From the NCBI RefSeq assembly GCF_020921035.1, contig NC_063152.1, positions 9,934,001 to 9,998,000 on the forward strand: DNA of 64,000 bases, read 5' to 3'. How positions within the stretch are numbered: the first letter of the stretch is position 1; the number at the start of each line of letters is the position of its first letter. This stretch comes from Rhodamnia argentea. Lineage: Eukaryota; Streptophyta; Magnoliopsida; Myrtales; Myrtaceae. Below are positions 22,701 to 34,600 of this stretch, in pieces. The notes beneath the pieces are model-generated. The model worked only from the letters and a program-made list of their open reading frames with translations. It did no database searches and was not told the origin of the DNA. The position numbers were made by a program, and so were the translations under genes.

Positions 22701-24164
22701 AAATTAGAAAGACTGATTCTTGAACGATGTTCTCATTTGTCACTTATTGACAAATCCATTGGAAATTTGAAAAATTTGAAGTCTTTGAACATCAAGTCCA
22801 CTCCAATTGCTCTGTTGCCGAAAGAGATGGGTTCTTTGGATAATTTGGAAGAGCTTCTGATTGATGAAACTTCCATATGTCACCTTCGTTTCTTAAGAGG
22901 TTCTATGCAGCAACTTAAAACTCTTAGTGCTTCTGGCTGCAAAAATTTGGCTGAGATATCTGAGTCTATTGGTTGTTTAAGGTCCCTGTCCTATCTTGCA
23001 TTGGATAAAGCTATTATCACAAGACTCCCAAATTCTGTTAAGTTGTTGGAGGAACTTGGAGAGCTATCTTTAAGAGACTGTCAGCGGATAACTGCACTTC
23101 CGGACTCCATTGGGATGCTTAGGTCACTACGGAAAATGGATCTGTCAAACACCAGAATTCAGATATTGCCAGAATCGGTAAAAAATTTGGATAGACTGGA
23201 GGTGCTAAGAATGAAGAATACTCACATAAGAAAATTTCCTAAAGATATTGCAAATCTAGAGAAGTTGGAAGTCTTAACATTTTCTGGCTGCCCTTTGAAT
23301 GGGAAAATTCCATGTGATATTTTGGGGTTATCATCTTTGAGAATCTTGAAGTTATCGTTTACCCAGATTTGTAGCCTACCTGCGAGCATTTGTCAGCTTT
23401 CTCATCTCCAGACCCTCCACTTGCTCCAATGCGACGAACTTCAGACTCTACCAAAATTACCATCTAGTTTAGTGAGTTTGCGCTGGGGAACCCAAAACAT
23501 GAGGATAGGTCAGGGTCTATCATATCTGAGAGATTTGAAAGTTTTGGAATTAGTTAATGATCTTGATGAGGAGGAGATATCTTCATCTGAGCTGTCCCAA
23601 ACTGAAAGTTTTGCCTGGATATCAAGTTTATCCAACTTAGAAACCCTGAAGCTGTGCCTTCCAAATGTTACAGGTCTACCGGAAGATTTTAATGCTCTTA
23701 CTCAACTTAAAAAACTTGATTTGTCCTGCATAAACCTGCTAGACCTCCCACCACTTCCCCCAAGCTTATCAAAACTGCTTCTCAAGAATTGCCGGATCCA
23801 TGGGCTGGATTTCTGTAATCTGGAAACTCTGTCCGAGTTGGAGCTCTGTGACTGCAGTACATGGGAAATTCTTGGTCTTGGGAACCTAAGGCTCCTGCAA
23901 GTGTTGAAGATATCTCGCTGCAACATTAAGAACCTTGATGGTCTCGAACAAGCATCACAATTGAGAAGGTTTTCTATGTCCGAATGCTTTTCTCTTGACA
24001 GATTGCCGGACCTATCAAAGTGCAGAAGTCTGGAAATTAAGGAAATAGACTTTTGCAACATTCAGGATCAACCCTGTGAGAGGCACCATGAAAATTGCTG
24101 CTCAAGGCACTGTGATTGGCCATGCCGATATCAATGCGGTGGTCGATGCGCGTTGCGATCATAG
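19780..24164 (+). CDS. TIR-NB-LRR immune receptor, complete
   Basis: Five exons: about 19780-19890, 20137-20636, 20978-22097, 22252-22539 and 22623-24164. Junction phases agree throughout and give about 1186 residues. Residues 1-53 form an N-terminal extension with a basic patch LKRRR. The TIR domain starts at DYDVFLSFRG (about 54). The Glu expected to be the NADase catalytic residue is kept in SCLMEL (about E129), although the usual Trp before CL is Ser. NB-ARC motifs are canonical: GIGGVGKTT, VLILLDDVED, GSRIIVTSRK, GRLPLALEV, LDIACF and MHD (LLMHDLLRTLG). About 20 LRRs follow. TIR-NB-LRRs detect effectors and, on oligomerising, make NAD-derived signals through TIR. The C-terminus ends in a Cys/His-rich tail (ENCCSRHCDWPCRYQCG) where the siblings have a different post-LRR segment, so the end may be altered. 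It is divergent from the two minus-strand NB-LRR genes. Confidence 0.92.
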
Positions 24165-25955
24165 CAGCAAGCTGCAAGGATCCTCTATTTCCAATTGAAA
24201 GAGGGCGGAGTTTGTTCGTTCTTCTAGGTAAGTACTGCACTTTTTCTCTGTACCCGCTATTGGAAGACTTGTTATTCTCAACAGTCTCTCCAAGGTGAAT
24301 ATTTCAATTTTTGTTGATTTTCTTTATTTCTTTTTTTCCTCTTTTCGTACTGTAAGATTTCTCTTTCCCATTGTCATACCCTACTTAATCTGTGCTTCTT
24401 CTGCGTAACAATGAGATTCAAGAAATAATCATCACATGGACTGTGCAAATGTGGTTGGTATTGCAGTATCTGGCTTTATGCACTATATGATTCCTCATTG
24501 ACCTATAAACCATCAGCACAAACCAACTCTAGCAGCTCTTTTTCTGTTGAGAGCAGAAAGTATTTGCAAAAACCAGAGATCTACAAGTTGATGGATTCAC
24601 CAAGCAGGACTTGGTAAATTTTTGAGGCATAGGAATTTTAGATGCTAGTACTTCTATTTGTTTGTGGCTCCAAACATTCTACGAGAACCTGATGCTCAAA
24701 ATTTCAGGGATGTCTTACACATCTCGTGCCCGATGGGACAAGGAGTATTTTGAGAATATCAAGTGCCTGAAGTGAACGTTTCTTATTTCATGCAAACAAT
24801 GCCTGTGTTCTGACAAAATTTCAAAATCGTATGTAATCTTTAGATGTAACTATTGAATCAATCATGTGAGTGAATAAGCATATCCAAATTCTGCATATGA
24901 CATGTAAAAACAAAAATAATTTTCCTGCAAGCATGAAATTCTTCATATGCCAACATGCTTCTAGTTAAATGCCAAACCAATCGCCATGATTGAATGAGCC
25001 ATTACATGCAACTTGTGTCATATCAGCTTGGCAGTACTTGATTGATGGTAACTCAATCAAGGAGATTGTGTTAGTTCAATGTATTTAGATTGATAGGTGT
25101 CCGATTGCTGTAGGCGGTAGCTCATGTACCTATTAGAGAATGAATCGATGCTTCAGCGTCAACATCTCTTCAGATCACTCCAGGATTGCATTGGGAAGAG
25201 AGTTCGGGTTTGAAGTTCTTCAGGACGTGTGAGTTGAAGATCATGGGCGCTGGTGAAGATAAAGCCGAGATGATATATTTGATAAGCTGAGACGTTATAT
25301 CTCATAAATCAGTGATACACAACATTGCATTATATGGATGCCATGGCGAGAGAAAAATGTAGGGCCTTCGACAGGACAGAAGTGCCCTTTTGTCAACCTT
25401 GAAAAAGCAAGCGAGCCGCACCTTGCAGCCTCGGTTGTGATTTTCGTGAGTTTTTTGTCTAGTTCTGTTGGACTTTCTTCTTTTCGATGCTGTGTAACGA
25501 GGTCTTTTTAATTGACCGAAGCCCTGTCATTCTGTTCATCTAAGATTTGTCTGAACTGTAGATTTTGTTTTCTCCATGTTGTATAATACTGCTGTACATC
25601 ATCTTCTGTATCTCTCGACCTGTAACTGGCGCTCTTGGTTAGCCTGTTGTCGTCTTTCACTCTCCGTCTCTTGCTGCAAAGCAGAGACGACATTACGAGT
25701 TCCGAAGGTTTACCGTACGACTGTAGGAAGCATGATGAAGAACTGGTTATAGGGATATACTTGGAGTTGGACGGACTCACAATTAATCATATAGTTGCAG
25801 GATGTTTCAAGCAGTTGTTAATGAGTCCATGTTGATTTGGATGATTTCCAAAATTCCGTTTCGCAAAAAGGGTATTTTGTTTGGTGATGGCAAATATGTG
25901 ACTTCGAAACGTCGTAAAAAGTGACTAGTGATTTATGAATTCGGCCAACTGTTCG
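24165..25955 (+). other. 3' region of the TIR-NB-LRR gene, no further gene
   Basis: A GGTAAGTACT donor near 24226 and T-rich stretches suggest 3' UTR introns, which are common in TIR-NB-LRR genes. Short open frames at 25508-25780 (-) and 25635-25835 (+) overlap each other and match nothing I know. Confidence 0.35.
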
Positions 25956-25969
25956 TTTTTTTGTTTTTT

Positions 25970-26500
25970 TTGGTCGAAAAAATCTTGTATTACTGAAACG
26001 AAATAGGTCTTAACCATGAGAGCATGGACATCCGTACATAATAAATTCCAAAGGGATTGAGGGGGATGAGCTACCCAAGTAGGGAGAAGGGCATTCAAAG
26101 TTGAGCTTTAACTACGCAATCTACAGCTTGATTTGCACTTCAAGCCACATGAGACACATTAGCGTTCTTGAATCGGCCCAACAAAGCGCGGGCCTCCATT
26201 GGAAGAGCACTTCCTTCCCCATAACACGTGATCTGTACTTGTTACCGCTTCGACCACTTTCAAACAGTCGGATTCTAACTCCAACACTTCACTTTCTCTC
26301 TCGTGCACGAGCTTCAACCCCTCGACAAGAGCCTAGGGCTTCCCTATGTGCTGCAGACGACACTGGAGCACATCTTGCGGTTCCTTCACAGAGGACTCCT
26401 GACTCATCTCGGATAAGGCACGCAATGGCTCCCGTTGGTGATCCCTCCATGAAAAAGCCGTCGACATTTTTCCTCAGGGTACCGGCCAACCGTTTGTAAG
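25970..26500 (-). mobile_element. Non-LTR retrotransposon remnant, RNase H (RVT_3-type) domain
   Basis: Read on the reverse strand, 26490-26280 gives an RNase H-like segment with NVDGFFMEGSPTGAIACLIRD. In shifted frames down to about 26095 it continues with LESDCLKVVEAVTS and GRFKNANVSHVA-like pieces. This is the wording of the C-terminal RNase H domain in plant LINE-type polyproteins. Stops and frameshifts interrupt it, and the reverse transcriptase part is missing. It is a dead fragment in the spacer between the receptor cluster and the desaturase gene. Confidence 0.65.
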
Positions 26501-27993
26501 TTACCAATGAAACAATAATTTTACCATCCAGCATATCCAACGGTAGATTACCACTAACTTTACCATAGACGAATCCAATAGTAAATTACCACTTATTTTT
26601 AGATTTTACAAGTGGCCACTTAACTGTTCATGAGTTATCAGTGAAATAATATAGGATTGAATTGACTTCATGGTGTTTGAATTAAGTTCATGCATGTTCC
26701 TTCTAGTCTTGTGATTTACTTTATTTAATCTTGCTCTTGTTGATTATGCACCGTTCTCCTCTTCAGGAGACTGAAGACTTCCCATTAATTTTTTTATTTA
26801 TCTATTCAATTATTTTCTTTCTTTGGCGAAGGGGAGGGGGGCTTGGTATGTCAAAACTGAATTATTGATACCGACAGTGTAAAAGGATGCCGTGGATTAA
26901 TAAAAATAATTACCATAACTAACTATCTTGATCCATCGTTTAACTCGGAAACGTTCTTATTTTTACTACTGAAATTGGATCAGCATCTTGACATCTTTAG
27001 CATTTTTCCAAAGGTCTTATTAATGATTGCCTTGAAATTTGTTAATTATACTTTATTTAAATAATTCAATTTTCAAAGTACTAATTTTATATAACACAAG
27101 AAAAATCAATACACTGTAAATCAAGGATACTTATTTTTACCCGTAGAGATTGCATGCTGTATGGGTTGTTGTTTCAATAATAGCGATAAGATTAAGTAAC
27201 TTCGGTCTGTCTTTCTGTCACGGTACATGTTTTGAGTAGATTTTTTCATTGTATAATCACATTTATTAGTTGGTACAATATCGAGGGGATCCAAAAATAA
27301 CCGGGGAAAAGCATCAAAAGCATGCTTCACTTTTTTACTTAATTGTCACTTATATAACTCTACTATTGAAAATACAAAAATACAAACTCATCAATTATCT
27401 TAGGGGTAGGCAACTATCTTCTAGACGTGAGGTTTTATTTAGATATTGATGATGACATTTGCAGAAATAAAGATGTGTAAGTAGTCATTCGATCAACTTG
27501 CTATCGGAAAATTGAGAAACTCCTAAGGGATTTGAATCGAATTCATGGCCCAATAATTCTCGAGTTAACGTGATCAATGGTTATGATGGATCCGAGCCTT
27601 CCTTCGCAAATTTGCAGTATGGGATGCCGCTGTTCAGGGCAAGAGGGTCCAGCTAAGAAACCCAGACAAGCAAATCTCTGTCAAACCGAGAGAGAGAGAG
27701 AGAGAGAGGGAGAGGGGCAAGAACGTGAAGGCAAGATTTGAATTTGATTGGTCCTCGCCAGTCATTGCATAAACAACGTTCATTTTTTTCTTATTTTCAT
27801 AACTGGAATTTCTCGTCTTTTTTCTTTTCTTGTCTTTTCTTGTTTTTGAGCGAATCCCGATCTTCAATGGGGACCAACGTAGGAGCCTGAAATGGCGGAA
27901 ACAGCGTAAAGATATCCACAACAGGCATCGACCCAGACAACCCACCATCCCGAAACTAGAGAGACTCTGCACGGAAAGAGAAGAGAAAGGAGG
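26501..27993 (+). other. Spacer and promoter of the desaturase gene
   Basis: AT-rich to about 27600. A purine (GA)n run lies at about 27688-27716 and a T/C-rich stretch at 27785-27845 before the likely 5' leader (about 27870-27993). No other gene was seen; a 236-codon reverse frame at 27634-28344 is the shadow of the desaturase first exon and repeats. Confidence 0.4.
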
Positions 27994-29971
27994 ATGGTGG
28001 TGGCGAGGGAGGATCAAGAAGAGGGCGTGATGGCGACGGACTTCTTCTGGTCCTACACCGACGAGCCTCACGCCTCGCGGCGGAAGCAGATCCTCTCTCA
28101 ATACCCTCAGATCAGGCAGCTCTTCGGCCCCGACCCCTGGGCCTTCCTCAAGGTCGGTCCTTTGCTTGTCAAAATTCCTGCTTGACTTGGTTTCCTGATT
28201 GGATTCGGATCTCGTTGAAGTGGGAAGTTCTTGGTTCATCAGCGGAATGGATGCTTTACGTCGATTTACTCCATAGTGGGTTGGTTTCGCTTGCATTGCG
28301 TTTGCATTGTCTCTTTTGATGATGATTTGCTCGTGTTTTCTCATGTCGTTGTCCGTCTCAATCTGAGCTACAGTGGGTTCTTCTCTTGGTTTTGCTTCGT
28401 TCGTGCGTGATTATCAGTGAATGTGATGTCGCCATCCGAACCCATCTAGACCGAATTAGGTGCGACGACTTGCAGCTTTTCAAACGTTTGAAGAAATTCT
28501 TCAGTGTGATTTCATTATGGGTCTTCCTCTTTTGCAGATCTCGATTGGCATGTTTTCTTTCTACTGTTGCTTTCTTGAAAAGGAAAGGAAAGAAGTTCTT
28601 TTTCGAGTTTTTGGCCTTGTATTGGCCTACTATATTCTTCATATTCGCAAAAGCTTAATTTTATTTAGTTACGGGTTCTCCTCCATTTGCATTTAATTGG
28701 AAAGGGCTAATTCAGTTTCGCACCTGCATTGCTAGTTGCGGATGCTGCTCCACTATTTTTTATATCTCGTAATTTCTTAAAGGGGTGCAGACTGTCTCTT
28801 CTTGTTTGTTTTGTGATTCATCCCTGCATAATGAGATGAACTCATTGGCCCTTGGTTGCCCTGAATTGAAAGTTTAAATAACTGGTCTTCGGTAACTTCA
28901 GTGATATTACTACTTCTTTTCTTGCAATTGTGTATCCATAAGAAACTGCTGGACAACACCAGCGAACTTACGGTATGGAAAGGTGGTCGCTTTTAAGATG
29001 TTTTGGTGAATGTGACTTGTTGAAAGCACCTTAATGCATATGCTTACGAAACTGAGTAATTTGCCAATTCGTGCAATATATGTCAGCTGTGGCGTTTACC
29101 TTTGATCATCTCATGTATTGCCTTTATCAATTTTGTGCAGATTAGTGTCGCAGTGCTGCTACAGCTGGGAACGGCTACTTTGCTCCATGATGCAGGGTGG
29201 CTAAAGATTCTGGTTATTTCCTATTTCTTTGGGTCTTTTCTCAATCACAATCTCTTTCTAGCCATCCATGAACTCAGCCACAATCTCGCCTTCTCAACTC
29301 CGGTATACAACCGCTGGCTTGGAATATTCGCTAATCTCCCCATTGGTGTTCCCATGTCTGTAACCTTCCAAAAGTATCACCTGGAGCACCATCGCTACCA
29401 GGGAGTTGACGGGATGGATATGGACGTTCCGAGCCTCGCTGAAGCCTATCTTGTGAGAAATGCTTTCACGAAGTCCATATGGGTAGTCTTGCAACTCTTC
29501 TTCTATGCTCTGCGGCCTCTGTTTCTCAAACCAAAACCTCCTGGTATTTGGGAGTTCATCAATTTCAGCATTCAGATAGCCCTCGATGTGTCCATGGTTT
29601 ATTACTGGGGTTGGAAATCTTTTGCTTATTTGATCCTTTCTACATTTGTTGGGGGTGGGATGCACCCAATGGCCGGTCATTTCATCTCAGAACACTATGT
29701 TTTCAAGCCAGACCAAGAGACATATTCCTACTATGGTCCCCTGAATCTTATGACATGGAGCGTAGGATACCACAATGAGCACCATGATTTCCCTAGGATT
29801 CCAGGAAGCAAACTTCATAAGGTGAAGGAGATTGCACCGGAGTATTACGAGGGGCTTGATGCATATAAATCTTGGAGCCAGGTCATTTACATGTATATCA
29901 TGGACTGCACTGTGGGGCCTTTCAGCCGAATGAAAAGAAAACCATTGGGGACTTCCAAGAAATCTGAATAG
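27994..29971 (+). CDS. DES1: Sphingolipid delta(4)-desaturase (DES1-like)
   Basis: Two exons, about 27994-28152 and 29141-29971, joined in phase 0 (FLK|ISVAV) by a roughly 1-kb GT-AG intron; product about 329 residues, the usual family length. It begins [20 protein letters not shown] and keeps the family N-terminal domain ([20 protein letters not shown]). The three iron-binding histidine boxes are present: HELSH, HLEHH and HNEHHDF. Several hydrophobic segments fit an ER membrane enzyme. It introduces the delta-4 trans double bond into the sphingoid base of (dihydro)ceramide. In Arabidopsis the enzyme acts mainly in pollen glucosylceramide synthesis. The sequence tracks Arabidopsis At4g04930 almost word for word, so the call is firm. 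A second ATG at codon 13 (MATDFF) is an alternative start. Confidence 0.96.
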
Positions 29972-31652
29972 GTTCCCCTTGACTTGTCCCTTTTTGTTCT
30001 CTGTAGTGGTGACTGCAATTTTCACTCGATGATTACGTATACTTCAGCGATTAGTGTTTATATAGCTGTAGACTGAAACGAGTGAGTCATTTGTTGATTA
30101 ACTGAAACACCAGATAATTTATTCGTTTATGTTGACAAGGCATGCAGAATATGAGGTGTTGGGAAGTGTCCTTTAGATACTATCGCCTTTGTCATTGGAA
30201 TTGGGATGTTTCGGGAGGTCCATATATAATTGCGATGATATAACATCTTCCTCTTTCAGAATTTTACACCTAATTGTTCGATATGCATAATTGAGCAGTT
30301 CTGCATGAAAACTGTCAGTTATGTCCATCATTCTGTTCAAATATTGGAAGGCAAGTCATTCTTGTAGAGAGTATTGGCTTCATGGAATCTGTCAAAGGCT
30401 GATGCTAGCACCAGGCATTTCTCTTTAGAAGATCGTAATACAGAAACCACTTTGGTTATCTGATGCTATATTATTAAATGTCTGAGCTTATTGTCATTGG
30501 TAAGTGAAATTTGATGCTTAACTCTTTGGTAAGTGAAAAGGTACTTTTTTTTACGGTGCCATGATTGACATGGCATAACCGAAAAATCACCTTATGCATT
30601 CCAACCAATTTCTGCATTTGCATTTTAGAACTCTTATTGAACAACACTAGTAAGAACCAAGCAAAGATTTTTTTTTTTTTTTGTCAATCCAAGCAAAGAT
30701 TAACATAGAAGCTTTTCTCGTCTTTCTGTCAATTTTCTTGCTTCAGTCCTGCTCTGTATACATATCATATGTATCAGCCGCTACGACTATAAGTTATAGA
30801 AGAGCTCAAGCAGCGGGAGCTCCCTCAAGGTCGAGAGAAATGTTATGGAACACGGCCATCTGCTAAGAGTTTTCAGTAAGTAAATTGTAATCTGAAGCTT
30901 TGGACAAGGTTCCATACCAAAGTGGTTTGTTTTGGTTTATGTTCAGGGACCACCCCATGTCGTTGATTACTAGTACTAGTAGATTTCTTGGTTCATAAAG
31001 ATTTTCTTCTGACCCGTGGTTAATTGACTTTTCAATCAATTCCAAATTTTCTATACTCGATAACCTTGTCTATGACATGCTCTAACTATTCAGAAGTGGG
31101 ATGATTGTACATATTTTTAACTGGTGTTGGTTTTTCAATCAAATCAAACGCTCATTGATGGCTACCGAAGTAAATTGCAGTACCAAAAAACACAGGACCG
31201 AAACCGGCCAAAGGATATGGTTGTTACTCCATTAAACTTCATTCAGCTTGATCTAAACACAATCGCATCAGTCACGACAGCAATCAACACCTGTCATTGC
31301 TATGAGAACCATCCTCAATCTCATTTACATGATAAGACTCAAAAGTTTTCTAAGTAACACGCTTCATGATGTTATGCTAGCTCTAATTATACAATGTGTA
31401 TGCTGCTTTCCCTTCCCGATCATCGCCAGGCATCAGATTGCAATCATCTTCTACTGTTATTGAGATCGCTCCCCAGTTTTGCTCATCTTGTGCATCCACT
31501 TACACGCTTATTGGAGCAAAATTAACAATTCTGAAATGCGACAGTATAATATCTGCAGTCTAATTTCAGCACATCCATCGGAGCTGTCATCAGATTAGAT
31601 TGCTTCATTTCACTCTCAAACTTCAATCGCATATAAGCAACAAAGTTCTCGC
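29972..31652. other. Convergent gap between desaturase and TFB2
   Basis: This holds the 3' UTRs of the two facing genes (desaturase +, TFB2 -). A poly-T run at 30668-30682 followed by 'gtcaatccaagcaaagat', a phrase that also occurs just before it ('ccaagcaaagat'), suggests a small insertion with a duplicated flank. No coding gene recognised. Confidence 0.35.
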
Positions 31653-34600
31653 TTATTGCCTCTGGCGGCGAAGATGCTCTCTCATATGCATGTGCACATC
31701 TGTCTTCACTACTAGCCTCATCTTCTTTGAATCCTCCCACAACAAACCACCATACTCCCGTGCAAAGTCACAGGCAGCCTCAAAGACATCCTACAGAATT
31801 AGAGAGACCAAACCTCAAAAATAATCTCGGTATCAGAAGATGAGGATACCACTTGAAGTTCATCGAGTTTTACCCGAGAAGGGAATTCATCATAGAAATG
31901 TGCAGGAGCCATCTCAACCCGGTTAAGATCTGATTCCCACAATCTAATCTGTCAAAAACCCGGAAAATGAGATAGGAAATAGCTTTGCCAACTATAGAAA
32001 ATTCAGAAAGAGTACACCAGGATTGATGTTTTAAGAACATATTATAAGCTATGAGTTAATAATATTGAAGCAGTTGTTCTTCCAAAGTCATGGGTAGTCA
32101 TCATACAATTACCTCACTGAGAAGCAACATAACCAAGTCATTGCCTTAGTCGGAAGTCTGGTTCTGTTCAACTACTAAAAAGGAAAAAAAGAAAAACTAA
32201 AGCAGATAGCTGAGATGTGATCAACTTTTGTGGGATGGGGGAATGACTGATAGGAGCAGGACATAACTGACACCTGACAGAACTGTTTGAAGTTAATCGC
32301 CTGAAATGCAATTTTAAATGGACACGGTACTGGAGTGGAGATTAAGAAGCAGCATTCATGAAGTATATTAAGTTGTTTGCAAGATGCAACTGGCCACATT
32401 TCTCTTTAATTGATGTTTCTCTAAAGTCCATATGGTCCAGATGTCTAGCCATGCAGTAATGTTGGGAAACAAGAAGAACCCAGTCTGAATTAATTGGCTG
32501 GATTAAGAAGGTTAAAGGATGGACTACTCCAAACTCATGATTAGGATTGTTTGGATTGCTCATCTATACCACATCCAAGATGAGAAATGAAGCAATTCAT
32601 TCTCAAAAGTTACCTAATGTTAATTGCTGAACCAAAAGCCATAGGTAAGATGGAATACAGAAATGAGGACTTTGATGCTTAGAGCATTCAATTACTCCTA
32701 AAGACACCGGTGGCGTATGCAAACAGTACTTGTGAATTAACTCTGTTCTGTCTCATTGAAACTTTATAAAAGCCTGTAGCAGGGAGTGGCTAATGCTCCC
32801 GTGCTTGAACTTTAAGAAATGCAATGATTTACTTATCTTAAGCAAAGAACACGAAAGGTAATGTCAATTAAGGATTGGACCTGATCTGTAACATTTTCGG
32901 GAACAGATGGTATTCTCTCTGCAACACGGGGATGCGAATTTTGTTGGAGAAAAGAAATTATCTGCAACACGGAAAAAAAAAACAATTGATGAATGGCAGG
33001 TAGTTTCCTCTCAGAGAAATGCAATAATGTGAACATTCATCCACAAATAAGCTATGCCTGCATCTATTCTTGAAGCAATGACATTGACATAATATCTAGA
33101 TCAGGTGCAAAAAACGGCACTATGGGCTTACTGATGATGGATGTCAAAGCAAAATTCCATCATCAGATAGTTGATGCGATATGGGTAATCCAAATACAAG
33201 TAACCTCAATAGGCAAAAAACTAAATATGCTTTCACAAAGCAGTAGATTTTAAGTTACTTAATAACACCATCAGATGCCTCTTTCTAAGTATCAATCATC
33301 CACAAGGCAAGCCTTTGCAAGGAGCTCCATGAAATTAAAGCAGGCACATGAAATCAGGGACCTTGCAACTCAGTTAAATTCGCTCACAATGATAGGGCCT
33401 CTAAGAATGAAATAAGTCCTTACAGAAACAATTATTATGTCCAAACTATAGCCCGTGCAAAATTTCATAAAAGGAAAGTTGCCCAACTAAGCAACAAAAA
33501 GTTACCTGCTCTGATGTGATCCCATTGTCAAATGCATTATACAAGCTTTCTTTAGTTATAGCCCCGACTATAAGGTTTGGGAGCTGATACTCAATTCTGC
33601 AATATAAGCATTCTATTAGCACATCTGCAATTGTCGAACCAGAAATAAGTTTGTATAACGCAGAACTAAATGGTAAAGATCAAGGATATAATGAGAAGTA
33701 AAGAGAATTGACCAATAGGAATGAGCAGATGACTCTAGAGAGAGAGAGTAAAACTGTGTGCAAACGACAAGCAATAAAAATGGCAGTCTATTCCAGATAC
33801 AGCTTCTCTGTCATGTGGGATCAAGGAAACATCTAATTGTTCATTCTGTACCTTGCTGATTGACATCTAAGGACTCATTGGCCAGGATATAATCCTCATA
33901 TTCCCTTTAACCCTTTTAGCACCATGCTAAGAAGACATGCAGTTTGATTCTTGATGCGGAAGCATCATGCTCGATCAATCAACTCGCAAGCTCAAGTTTG
34001 TCGTCGTCGGTTAATCCTACTAATGATGCAGGACGAGCCAATTCTAAGGCCCAACCGACAAGTTTCGACATGATCCCGTCGGTTAGTCAAGCCATATTGA
34101 TTTCTATTCATGCTAAAACAGGTGTCGATGCAGCAAAGGATTATTCGATTCAATGGAACCTAGCTGAAGACGTGAATTCTACTTTGGCTGGTGGTGCGAC
34201 CTTTGCGCCTTGATCAGATCGTATTCTATCGTGCATTTTAACATCCAACCTTCAATCCATTCCTACATACTCTGATCTTTTACACTTCCTTCGCACAATC
34301 ACTTAAAACACGCTCGCCCTCCCTCGCAACCGCATCAATTCTATCCTCAATTACAAGAAACCTTGGAACCCTGAGATTCTAAGAATCTATTTTATGAGAG
34401 ACTATGTTTGAAGGGGCAATAAGTTGCTCGCTTTCCCATCTATTACAAAAACCACACAATTGTCAAGTTCTCAATTTAGGACGTGCGATAGATTATATCG
34501 TGACAGGTTTCAATTGAACTGTAACAAACATCTAAAGATTCGCCCAAAACATCAACATCAACATCACCTTAAAGATTCGCCCAAAACACTTATTGTTAAT

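Noticed and set aside
27634..28344. 236-codon open frame on the minus strand
   Set aside because: It is antisense to the first exon of the desaturase and owes its length to GA and T/C-rich repeats; no protein motif.
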